38,437 bases of DNA, from contig JBQTKD010000071.1 of the NCBI GenBank assembly GCA_052386455.1, forward strand, positions 1 to 38,437, in the 5' to 3' direction. The DNA is from JBQTKD01 sp052386455 (GTDB taxonomy: Bacteria; Actinomycetota; Actinomycetes; Sporichthyales; Sporichthyaceae). Both the position numbers and the translations under genes were made by a program. The notes under the pieces were generated by a model that was not told where the DNA came from, ran no database searches, and was given only the letters and a program-made list of their open reading frames with translations. Of the stretch, positions 25,434 to 33,399 are shown in pieces; the first letter of the stretch is position 1; each line of letters begins with the position of its first letter.

Positions 25434-25517
25434 CTTGGCCCTCCTCGCGGGCCATTCTGCACGGCATCGTCGTGGGCGGAAGGGCCCTGCCGAACGGCTA
25501 TCTGACGCCGTGAAGGG
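25402..25517 (-). repeat. MocR leader duplication, copy 2
   Basis: 116 nt matching 24537-24651. It lies in the divergent gap between the unknown gene pair and a plus-strand secreted-protein gene. GAAGGGCCC at 25479-25487 and GAAGGGTCT at 25512-25520 keep the 33-nt spacing of copy 1, and a third GAAGGGACC follows at 25542-25550. The MocR protein may therefore control this divergent promoter as well. Confidence 0.9.
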
Positions 25518-25555
25518 TCTACCTGTGCCTACTCATCCTCCGAAGGGACCCCTCG

Positions 25556-26089
25556 ATGCCCATTCGCTCGCCTCGGACGCGCACGCTCGCTGCCGGCGCT
25601 GCCGTGCTGATTCTCGTCGGCCCGTGGGCTGCAACAAACGGGGCGCAGGCGGCTCGGGCCACGAAGTGCACGGCCGCGATCGGCACGATCGTGCTCGACC
25701 CCGGGCTTGCGGCGACCAAGAGGACGAAGAACACCTACCGCAGCCCAGCCGCCGGCACGATCACCTGCGACGGACCGGTCCTGGGCAAAAAGCCGACCGG
25801 TCCGGGCGTCTTCACTCGCAACGTGGGGTCCTTCGTGGGCAGCTGCACCGACGGCGGCAAGGGGAGCTTCAACAACACCTTCGAGTTCCCCACCGCCGGC
25901 GGCACGCTGACGCTCGTCGTCAAGGGCCCGTTCACCTTCGGGGTCCTCAAGGGTGGCGCGGTCGGCGGGCAGGCCCGCGGCGACAAGGCGGACGGCACCT
26001 TCTCCGTCGTCCCGAGCAAGGGCGACTGCGTGACCTCCCCGGTGACCGAGGTCAAGGTCGCGTCCTACGAGCTGACGCTCAAACGCTGA
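25556..26089 (+). CDS. Secreted hypothetical protein
   Basis: A 177-aa exported protein without a recognised domain. The signal peptide has RSPRTR, a hydrophobic core and a likely cleavage after AQA near residue 32. The mature region is Gly/Thr/Lys-rich with beta-strand character and four cysteines that could form two disulfides. GAAGGGA at 25542-25548 with 7-nt spacing is the ribosome site and is also the third copy of the GAAGGG direct repeat. The TGA overlaps the ATG of the lipase signal peptide (TGATG), so the two are coupled. Function unknown. Confidence 0.7.
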   Translation: MPIRSPRTRTLAAGAAVLILVGPWAATNGAQAARATKCTAAIGTIVLDPGLAATKRTKNTYRSPAAGTITCDGPVLGKKPTGPGVFTRNVGSFVGSCTDGGKGSFNNTFEFPTAGGTLTLVVKGPFTFGVLKGGAVGGQARGDKADGTFSVVPSKGDCVTSPVTEVKVASYELTLKR

Positions 26090-27137
26090 TGCGCTCGCGA
26101 CGGGCTCCGCGTTGGGCGGTGGCCGTGATCTCTGCTGCCCTTGGCCTGGCCACTCCCGCCGTCGCGGCTCCGAGCGCAGGCGCGCCGTATGCCTCGCCGG
26201 ACCGTCCAGGGCCGCGCTTGGACGTCCCGCCGCCGAGTTGGACGCCGCCCTGCGGTGTTCCGCCAACCTGACGTTGGCCGACCGCGAGCCGGTGCTGTTG
26301 GTGCCTGGCACGGCCCTGACCGTCGCCGAGCACTACGGCTGGAACTATCGGCGAGCGTTGGAGTCGTTGGGTCGGCCGTACTGTGGGATCGACCTGCCCG
26401 AGCGCGCGGTCGGGGACATGCAGGTGTCCGCGCAGTACGTCGTGCACGCCATCCGCTCGATGCACGAAGGCAGCCGACACAAGGTCGTGGTGCTCGGCGG
26501 CAGCCAGGGCGCCACCCTGCCGCGGTGGGCGTTGCGGTTTTGGCCGGAGGTGCGCCCGATGGTGGCCTCCCAGATCGGACTGGCCGGTCCAAACCGGGGC
26601 GGCTTCGGGCTGCGCGCGCTGTGCCTGCCGGACAGCGCCGTGCCCACCGGTGCGGGATGCCTTCCGGCGATGTGGCAGTTGCAGCCCGGTTCGGCGTTCG
26701 TTGGCGCGCTGAACTTCGACGGCGAGACGTTCCCCGGCATCGCCTACACGCAGATCGCCAGCCACCTCGACGCAGCCGTACCCCCGGCCGATGCGTTCCT
26801 CGCCGGGTCGTCCCGGCACGTCGCAAACCTCGCCGTCGACGAGGTGTGTCCCGGCCGCGTGGCCGATCATCTTGCGGTTGTCACCTTCGACGCGGTCGCT
26901 TTCGCGCTCGCGCTGGACGCAGTCGAGCATCCGGGCCGGCCCGCAGATCCGAGCCGGCTGCCCGCGGGCGTGTGTGCGCGTGTCCTCCCCCCGGAGCTGG
27001 ACCCGGCCCAGGTCTCGGCCGGCTACGTCCGGGTGGTTGCCGCCATCGCCGAGGCGGCCTCGACCGCGCGCCGTGTGCCCGCCGAACCGCCCCTGCGCTG
27101 CTACGCAGTCGAGAACTGCCGCCAACCGCTAGCTTGA
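26089..27137 (+). pseudogene. Secreted lipase, reading frame broken between signal peptide and catalytic domain
   Basis: From ATG 26089 the frame encodes a clear signal peptide (RSRRAPRW, hydrophobic core, AVAAP) and stops at 26269-26271. The lipase domain is in another frame from about 26230 to 27137: LRCSANLT, EPVLLVPGTALT, WNYRRALESLG, AQYVVHAIRSMH, the nucleophile loop GGSQGATLPRWALRFWPE. This is the layout of actinobacterial CALB-like triacylglycerol lipases. One missing base near 26225-26240 would rejoin the two parts to about 349 residues. There is no good start for the second frame and no classical slippery site. Either a real mutation or a sequencing error. Confidence 0.75.
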
Positions 27138-27141
27138 CCGC

Positions 27142-27852
27142 ATGGCGGTCGGGCATCCGGGCGAGGCGCACTCGCCCAAGCTCGCCTCGCGGCTGAACCA
27201 GCTCCGGGCGGCGGTGCTCGGTGCCAACGACGGCATCGTCTCCGAGGCCGGTCTGGTGATCGGCGTCGCGGGAGCCACCACGGCTCGCGCGCCGCTGATC
27301 ACCGCCGGCGTCGCGGGGCTCGCCGCCGGCGCGGTCTCGATGGCGCTCGGGGAATACGTGTCCGTCAGCAGCCAGCGCGACGCCGAACGGGCGCAGCTGG
27401 CCCTGGAGCGGCGCGAGCTCGCCGAAGACCCGGCAGGCGAACTCAAGGAGCTGGTGGAGCTCTACCGCGAGAAGGGGTTGAGCGAAGCGACGGCCCGGCG
27501 GGTCGCCGAGGAGCTCACGGCTCGCGACGCCCTCGCCGCGCACGCGGAGACCGAACTGCACATCGACCCGACGGACTTGGTCGATCCGCTCCGGGCCGGC
27601 ATCGCCTCGGCCATCGCGTTCTGCCTGGGCGCACTGCTCCCGCTGCTGGCAATCGTCCTGCCCCCGCGGGACTGGCGGGTTCCGGTGACCGTCGTCGTCG
27701 TCCTCGCCGCGCTCGCTCTCACGGGCGCGTGGAGCGCCCACACGGGCGGCGCCAATCCCCGTCGTGCAGTCGTGCGCGTCCTCGTCGGTGGCTCGATCGG
27801 TCTGGCCGCGGTCTACGGCATCGGTCAACTCGTCGGCACCGCTGTCGGCTAG
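27142..27852 (+). CDS. VIT1/CCC1-family divalent metal transporter
   Basis: A 236-aa membrane protein of the vacuolar iron transporter family (Fe/Mn handling). The first membrane helix has LRAAVLGANDGIVSEAGLVIGVAGA, the second has VAGLAAGAVSMALGEYVSVSSQRD. Between helices 2 and 3 lies the charged cytoplasmic metal-binding domain, rich in Glu (LVELYREKGLSEATARRVAEEL). Three more hydrophobic segments follow. ATG 27142 lies 4 nt after the lipase stop with no strong ribosome site, so coupling to the upstream gene is likely. Confidence 0.9.
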   Translation: MAVGHPGEAHSPKLASRLNQLRAAVLGANDGIVSEAGLVIGVAGATTARAPLITAGVAGLAAGAVSMALGEYVSVSSQRDAERAQLALERRELAEDPAGELKELVELYREKGLSEATARRVAEELTARDALAAHAETELHIDPTDLVDPLRAGIASAIAFCLGALLPLLAIVLPPRDWRVPVTVVVVLAALALTGAWSAHTGGANPRRAVVRVLVGGSIGLAAVYGIGQLVGTAVG

Positions 27853-27872
27853 TTCGACTCGCTCGCCGGCCC

Positions 27873-29228
27873 TCAGGCGAATACGTCGGCCGCCGTCACC
27901 GCACGGACGTCTTCGGGTAGATCGACAACCCGCTCTCGGGCGCACACCACCACCTGCAGGTCCGGCGCCGCGTCGGGCAGCGCCTCGGCCTTGCGCAGCA
28001 GCCCCGCGACGATCCGCGGTGCGGACACCTGACGCGCCCACTTCGCCTCGCCCACCAGGACGGGCGTTCGTGCTCGTCCCGCCAACGCCACCACGTCGAT
28101 TTCGTTGCGGCCGTCGGCAGTCCAGAACGGGCCGACGGCCACGATCTTCTCTCCGAAGTCGCCCGCCGCGGCGGCCCGCCGCACGTGCGCGCGGACTGCG
28201 GACTCCCACCGGCCGCCCTGATGATCGTCCAACGACTCGACGAGAACCGGAACGATGCGCGATCCCAACCCGGCGTCGATCTCGGTGCGATGGCGGGCCA
28301 AGACGTCGAGATAGAAGGCGAGGAAGTTGTCGGCGATCCGATAGACGCGGCGACGGGTACGCCCGGTCTCGGTGACCGGCAGGACGCGTTCGACCAACCG
28401 CAGCCCCACCAGGCGGTCGAGCACCCTCGTCGGGTCGGCGCGGATCGCCTGCTCGATCTCGTTGTGACGAGTGGCTCCGGCGGCGATCGCGTGCAGCGCC
28501 GCACGGGCCAGCCCGCCGGTGTCGGCCTCGACCGACAGCAGCAGCTCGCCCTCGGTCAACAGGCGCCCGGCAGGCGACGCGGCGAGTTCGACGAGGTTTT
28601 CCTCGATCGACGCGTTCTGCTCCCACCACCGCAGGTACAGCGGGGTACCGCCGACGATGCCGTACACGGCGGCGCGCTCGGCCGGCGCAAGGTCGCGCAG
28701 AACCAGCGCTGCCTCCCACGGACGGAACGGGTGGACCTGCATGCTCAGATCTGCTCGGCCGTAGAGCGGGTTGCGCTGTTCGGTCAGCTGCTCCATGTAG
28801 CGCACCGCGGATCCGCACACGAGCACCCGGAGTTTGGACTTCTCCCCCACCCGGTCGAACAGCGCGCGCAGCAGATTGGGCAGCTCCGGGGTAGTCGCGG
28901 CAAGCTCCGGGAACTCGTCGAGGACCAACAGCAGCGGCTCTCGGGCCGCCGCGGCGGCGAGGCGATCGAACGCCTCGTCCCAGTCGCGAAAACCTCGCTC
29001 GGCAGCTGTGCCGAGCACCGGCCGCGCCGCCCCGGCGAGCATCCCCAACTCCGCGGCTGCCGCTCGGCCCGCCCCGGTGTGCACCACCGAGCGGCGGGTG
29101 TCGGCAAAGTGCCGCACCAGCGCCGTCTTCCCGACCCGACGCCGCCCCCACACCACCGCGAGCGGCTGAGCACGCCGTCGCCACCAGCGCTCCAGCTCCG
29201 CCAACTCGTCCGTTCGATTGACAAACAT
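27873..29228 (-). CDS. ATP-binding protein (archaeal-type ATPase plus DUF234-like nuclease domain)
   Basis: A 451-aa STAND-like ATPase. Walker A is GRRRVGKT at 28-35 and Walker B is LLLVLDEFPEL near residue 100. A winged-helix region follows (HNEIEQAIRADPTRVLDRLVGLRLVERV). The C-terminal ~150 residues resemble DUF234, a PD-(D/E)XK-like domain with EIDVVAL and LVGEAKW, so the Glu-x-Lys motif is intact. The family is widespread and its role is poorly known, with defence or stress roles suggested. A perfect 10-bp inverted repeat lies 11 nt before the ATG, suggesting tight repression or autoregulation. Convergent with the VIT gene. Confidence 0.85.
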   Translation of the reverse strand: MFVNRTDELAELERWWRRRAQPLAVVWGRRRVGKTALVRHFADTRRSVVHTGAGRAAAAELGMLAGAARPVLGTAAERGFRDWDEAFDRLAAAAAREPLLLVLDEFPELAATTPELPNLLRALFDRVGEKSKLRVLVCGSAVRYMEQLTEQRNPLYGRADLSMQVHPFRPWEAALVLRDLAPAERAAVYGIVGGTPLYLRWWEQNASIEENLVELAASPAGRLLTEGELLLSVEADTGGLARAALHAIAAGATRHNEIEQAIRADPTRVLDRLVGLRLVERVLPVTETGRTRRRVYRIADNFLAFYLDVLARHRTEIDAGLGSRIVPVLVESLDDHQGGRWESAVRAHVRRAAAAGDFGEKIVAVGPFWTADGRNEIDVVALAGRARTPVLVGEAKWARQVSAPRIVAGLLRKAEALPDAAPDLQVVVCARERVVDLPEDVRAVTAADVFA

Positions 29229-29238
29229 GTATCAAGCC

Positions 29239-29261
29239 TAACCGACGTACAACGTCGGTTA
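29239..29261. promoter_or_regulatory. Palindromic operator upstream of the ATPase gene
   Basis: Arms TAACCGACGT (29239-29248) and ACGTCGGTTA (29252-29261) are perfect over 10 bp with spacer ACA. A further half-site ACGTCGG lies at 29267-29273. The repeat ends 11 nt before the ATPase ATG, so it overlaps the promoter or 5' UTR. Binding there would block transcription. Confidence 0.65.
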
Positions 29262-29298
29262 CGCACTACGTCGGCAACAAAACAAGTCGCCATACTGG

Positions 29299-29541
29299 AT
29301 GCCTGGTACGCAGCAGTGGGGCCGACTACCGTCCGCCTGTGCCTACGTCGACGCGGGTTGCTCGCAGCAGGAGACCGCGGCGCGGATGTTCCTGCACGCC
29401 AAGATCATCGAGTGCCGACTCGTCCAGATCGAGAAGCTCACCGGCCTGGACCTGACGGACCATCACGCCAGGATGCAGGTGGACATCGCCGTGCGTGCCG
29501 CAGAGCTGTTCGGCTGTCAGCACCAAGCGTCGGCTCGCTAG
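29299..29541 (+). pseudogene. Remnant of a PucR-family regulator (C-terminal HTH only)
   Basis: The 80-codon frame encodes the C-terminal helix-turn-helix of PucR/CdaR-type regulators and little else: AYVDAGCSQQETAARMFLHAKIIECRLVQIEKLTGLDLTDHHARMQVDIAVRAAEL. A functional PucR has about 300-400 further residues upstream, and here the ATPase operator and its gene take that place. Either a decay product or, less likely, a free-standing small DNA-binding protein. A complete PucR lies at 34578-35807 but is not a close copy by eye. Confidence 0.65.
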
Positions 29542-29550
29542 CGTTGGAGG

Positions 29551-30108
29551 ATGTCGACCAACGGGTCAGCGATCGGGCGCGATGCGGCAGCTCGGCTGCC
29601 AGGCGCTCGGGACGTAGAAATCACTCCTGGCTTGACGGACCCGGAGATCGCGCTGGCGGAGGCGAGGCACGGCTTTCAGTTCGCAGACGACCACCGAGCG
29701 TTCCTTCAGCACAGTCTGCCGCGGGGCAAAGGTTGGCCCGACTGGAGAAACCCGGGGGCGTCAGAGCTGGCGGCTGCCCTGGCCTGGCCAGCGGAGGGGG
29801 TGCTTTTCGACGTCGAGCACGGCGTTTGGTTCGATCACTGGGGTGCCCGGCCGTCGAGCATGGCTGCTGCACTCTCGGCGGCGAAGAAGCTCTTGGGGGC
29901 CGCGCATCCGATGATTCCGGTCTACGCGCACCGATACCTCCCAGCGGGACGAGGAACGTGTGGGCACCCAGTGCTCTCGATCTACCAGACCGACGTCGTC
30001 TACTACGGGGCCGATTTGGCGGACTACATCAGCCGAGAGTTCCACGGCGGTGGAAGATCGCCCGACGTATACCCGGACGCAACCGTGGCCTTCTGGCGCG
30101 ACCTGCTC
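29551..30108 (+). pseudogene. SMI1/KNR4 (SUKH)-like protein lacking a proper stop
   Basis: About 186 residues resemble actinobacterial SMI1/KNR4-like proteins: EARHGFQFADDHRAFLQHSLP, WPAEGVLFDVEH, YAHRYLPAGRGTCGHPVLSIYQTDVVYYGADLADYISREF, then FWRDLL where the family normally ends. No in-frame stop follows; the frame stays open out of phase through the whole GMC oxidoreductase gene to 32094. The end given is where recognisable homology stops. A lost stop or a frameshift near 30105 is likely; the next frame has a TAG at 30188-30190. SUKH proteins often act as immunity proteins. ATG 29551 has GGAGG directly against it, so the start is uncertain. Confidence 0.6.
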
Positions 30109-30274
30109 TGGCGAAGGCAGCAACGGCGTGTGGGTATTGGATCCACGAATCGCATCCACAAGCCCCGAACGACGCGGCCGCGACACATAGGTCCGACTGG
30201 CGTCTCGCAACACTTTCTGGGCCTCGGCCGCCGCAGTAGATTCCGCCCCAGCACTGCCGAAACAGGAGGATCGA

Positions 30275-32020
30275 GTGGACGAGTTCGACTTCATCGTGGT
30301 GGGTGCCGGCTCGTCGGGCGCGGTGATTGCGGCTCGGCTGTCCGAGGACCCGTCGGTGCGCGTTCTCCTCTTGGAGGCGGGCGGCACGCCGCCGCCGCAC
30401 GAGGCGGTGCCCGGCGCGGTTCCTGCGCTGCAGTTAGACCCGAGCACGGACTGGATGTTCACCGCCGACCCGGGCAAGGCCGGCCTCGGCCTGATCGGAC
30501 GCCGCATGCACGTGCCCCGCGGCAAGATGCTCGGCGGCACCTCCGGCATCAACTACATGGCCTACGTGCGCGGGCACCCGGGCGACTACGACCTGTGGGC
30601 GAGCAAGGGCAACGACGGCTGGTCCTACGAAGAGGTACTGCCGTACTTCCGCAAGAGCGAGGGCCTGACCCCGAGCGACGACATCGAGATCGACCCCGAG
30701 GCGCACCGCCACGACGGCCCCGTGGGCGTCTCGGTTCGCGCGCCGGTCCTTCCGGCCGCCGCGCAGTTCGTCGAGGCTGCCGTTGCGGCGGGTATTCCCC
30801 GCGGCGACTACAACGGTCGCGACCGCGGTGGCCCGACCGGCGTTGCGTCGCTGTTCCAGACCACGACGCGCAACGGTCTGCGTTCCAGCACGTACCACGC
30901 GTTCCTCGAGCCCATCGCGGATCGCGGAAATCTGACGGTGCGTACCGACGTCGAGGTCGCGCGCATTCTCCTGCGGGACGGCAGGGCGGTCGGGGTCGAG
31001 TACCGCAACGCCGCCGGCGAACTCGAGCAGGTCGAAGCGCAGCGCGAGATCGTCGTGAGCGCCGGCACGATCGGCTCGCCGCACCTGCTGCTGCGCTCGG
31101 GCATCGGCCCGGCCGCCGAACTCGCCGCCGCGGGCGTGGAGTGCCTCGTCGACTCGCCGCACGTCGGCAAGCACCTCAAGGACCACCTTTTCGCGCCGCT
31201 GCTGTTTTCCGCACCGGGTGTCGGCGTACCCGCGCTCGACGTCGGGCTGGGCTTGGGTCCCGACGCGCTGCGCGCTCCGGCCGGTCCGCTGCCCGCGGAC
31301 CCGGCCGACGACGCCGCGCTGCCGCCGGAACTCGCCGCCCTGAAGGCCGAGGCCGAACGCCGCTTCGCCGACTACCTGGCCACCGGCGCGGGCATGGCGT
31401 CCTCGTCGCTGGTCGACGCCTCGGTGTGGTTCTCCACCGGACTGTCCGAGACCCACTCGCACGACGCGCAGATCATGGTGCTGCCCTGCGGCATCACTCC
31501 GGATTTCTGGCGCCACCACCTGCGCATCGACCCCGCAGACTGGTTCGCCGATCCCGACGAGGCGCTGTCCCCCGTCGCGGAGAACGTCATCATCGCCGCG
31601 AACCCCGTGCTGCCGCGCAGCGAGGGCGAGATCCGCCTCGATCTCGATCCGATGGCGGCCCCCGACATTCGCTACAACTACTTCGACGAACCGCTCGATC
31701 TCGAGGTCATGGTCGCCGTGATTCGCAAGGGCTTGGACATCGCTGCCCACTGGCCCGGCGCGGGCCTCGGCCCGCTGTTCGTTCCACCGCACCTGGCGAC
31801 CGCCCACGGGCACACGCCCGGTGCCGAGCCGAGCGACGAACTGCTCGCGGATCTCGCCCTGCACTACTCCCTGACGGTGTATCACCCGGTGGGCAGCTGT
31901 CAGATGGGCACCGTCGTGGACGCGAAGCTCAAGGTGCTCGGCCTCCCCGGGCTGCGGATCGCCGACGCCTCGGTGATGCCGGACATCGTCAGCGGGAACA
32001 CCAACGCCCCTGCATCATGA
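30275..32020 (+). CDS. GMC-family oxidoreductase (choline-dehydrogenase-like), C-terminus frameshifted
   Basis: 581 residues as read. An N-terminal FAD Rossmann motif (VVGAGSSGAVIAARL, residues ~8-22), the GMC signature MLGGTSGINYMAYVRGHP, a second signature GTIGSPHLLLRSGIGP and the catalytic His of YHPVGSCQMG are present. The frame stops right after SGNTNAP. The usual ending continues in the next frame (CIMIGEKAAELIAHEHGVKLAEF, to 32094), so one C appears missing from the run at 32007-32010; the full form would be about 606 residues. GTG 30275 has AGGAGG with 5-nt spacing. The restored stop overlaps the P450 start as GTGA. Substrate unknown, probably an alcohol. Confidence 0.88.
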   Translation: MDEFDFIVVGAGSSGAVIAARLSEDPSVRVLLLEAGGTPPPHEAVPGAVPALQLDPSTDWMFTADPGKAGLGLIGRRMHVPRGKMLGGTSGINYMAYVRGHPGDYDLWASKGNDGWSYEEVLPYFRKSEGLTPSDDIEIDPEAHRHDGPVGVSVRAPVLPAAAQFVEAAVAAGIPRGDYNGRDRGGPTGVASLFQTTTRNGLRSSTYHAFLEPIADRGNLTVRTDVEVARILLRDGRAVGVEYRNAAGELEQVEAQREIVVSAGTIGSPHLLLRSGIGPAAELAAAGVECLVDSPHVGKHLKDHLFAPLLFSAPGVGVPALDVGLGLGPDALRAPAGPLPADPADDAALPPELAALKAEAERRFADYLATGAGMASSSLVDASVWFSTGLSETHSHDAQIMVLPCGITPDFWRHHLRIDPADWFADPDEALSPVAENVIIAANPVLPRSEGEIRLDLDPMAAPDIRYNYFDEPLDLEVMVAVIRKGLDIAAHWPGAGLGPLFVPPHLATAHGHTPGAEPSDELLADLALHYSLTVYHPVGSCQMGTVVDAKLKVLGLPGLRIADASVMPDIVSGNTNAPAS

Positions 32021-32090
32021 TCGGCGAGAAGGCCGCCGAGCTCATCGCCCACGAGCACGGCGTGAAGTTGGCCGAGTTCGTCGGACTGTC

Positions 32091-33287
32091 GTGAACGACC
32101 CGTTCGGCGCCACAACGGAAACTGCCCGGCGCGCAGCCTGGGACGAGTGGGCCGCCAACGGCCCCGTGGCCAAGGGCGCGCTGCCGGGCGGCATCCCGGC
32201 CTGGATCGTCACCGGATACGCCGAAGCGCGCGCGGCGTTGAGCGATCCGCGTCTTGCCAAGGCCGGGTTCGACGCCGAGTCCGTACTGTCGCGGCGGCGC
32301 CCGGACCTGGTCGCTCCGCTGTTCCTGCACATGCTGCGGCGAGACGGAGCCGACCATCAACGGCTGCGGCGCCTGATCAACGCCGCGTTCACTCGGCGGC
32401 CGATGGAGGCGCTCGAGTCGAGGATCGGCGAGATCGCCCGGGAGTTGCTCGACGAGCTGCCCAAGCACGCCGGCCCGGACGGGGTGGTGGACCTGGTGGC
32501 CCACTTCGCCTATCCCCTGCCGATGACGGTGATCTGCGACCTGTTGGGCGTCCCCGGCGAGTATCGCGAGCCGTTCCACGAGCTGCTGCAACCGCTCAAC
32601 GCCGGCACGTTCTCGAACGAAGACGAGTTCGTCCGGGCGGCCGAGGGCCTGGCGGAACTCCTACGGGGACTCGTTGCGCTCAAGCGCGACGCGCCGGCCG
32701 AGGACCTGATCACCGCCCTGGTCGCCGCCCGCGACGGCACCGATCGCCTGTCCGAGGACGACGTGACGGCGATGATCCTGCTGCTCGTCGCCGCCGGGCA
32801 CGAGACCACCGTGAACCTGCTGGCCAGCGGCGTACTGGCGCTGTGCTCCCACCCCGAGCAGCTGGCCCGGCTGAAGGCGGACCCGGCGCTGATCGGCACC
32901 TGCGTCGAGGAGCTGCTGCGCTTCACCTCGCCGGTCCAGGCCACGTTCCCGATGATCGCCAAGGAAGAGTTCGAACTGGGCGGCGTGGTCGTTCCCGCCG
33001 GCGAGATCGTCGCCCCGATCCCGATGGCCGCCAACCGCGACCCGTCCCGGATCGAGCATCCGAACTCGCTCGACATCGGACGCGAGCACAACCCGCACGT
33101 GTCCTTCGGCCACGGGCCGCACCACTGCGTGGGCGCTCCGCTCGCGCGGCTGGAGGCGAAGATCGCGCTGGCCGCGCTGTTCGAGCGATTCCCGGACCTG
33201 GCCGTGGCCGGTCGGGCGGATCAACTCGCGTGGCAGCCCAGCTTCCTGTTCAACGCCCTGGTGAAGCTCCCGGTTCGGTTGGCATAA
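32091..33287 (+). CDS. Cytochrome P450
   Basis: A 398-aa soluble bacterial P450. The I-helix oxygen-activation motif AGHETT is at 235-240, the K-helix ExxR at E274-R277 and the heme-cysteine loop FGHGPHHCVG at 339-348 with Cys346. By motif it is an ordinary monooxygenase, most like CYP107-type enzymes. It needs external electrons; the nearest visible ferredoxin is fdxA at 2871-3197. Its GTG overlaps the restored GMC stop, which argues that the GMC frame once ended at 32094. The NO synthase starts 112 nt downstream on the same strand. Substrate unknown. Confidence 0.93.
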   Translation: MNDPFGATTETARRAAWDEWAANGPVAKGALPGGIPAWIVTGYAEARAALSDPRLAKAGFDAESVLSRRRPDLVAPLFLHMLRRDGADHQRLRRLINAAFTRRPMEALESRIGEIARELLDELPKHAGPDGVVDLVAHFAYPLPMTVICDLLGVPGEYREPFHELLQPLNAGTFSNEDEFVRAAEGLAELLRGLVALKRDAPAEDLITALVAARDGTDRLSEDDVTAMILLLVAAGHETTVNLLASGVLALCSHPEQLARLKADPALIGTCVEELLRFTSPVQATFPMIAKEEFELGGVVVPAGEIVAPIPMAANRDPSRIEHPNSLDIGREHNPHVSFGHGPHHCVGAPLARLEAKIALAALFERFPDLAVAGRADQLAWQPSFLFNALVKLPVRLA

Positions 33288-33399
33288 ATCGCACTGATCT
33301 GCCCAACGACTGTGCGAACTCCCTACGTTTGGCCCTACCCTGGCTGGTGACGGTCGTCTATCGGCCAGTAACGGACTGTGACGCCGGGGGGCTCGCACG

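Noticed and set aside
26225..26245. Programmed ribosomal frameshift joining lipase signal and domain
   Set aside because: No slippery heptamer or clear downstream stimulatory structure; mutation or sequencing error is simpler.
29551..32094. One 847-residue open frame as a single protein
   Set aside because: Only the first ~186 residues look like protein; the rest is the out-of-phase shadow of the GMC gene, apart from the last ~25 residues, which belong to the GMC C-terminus.
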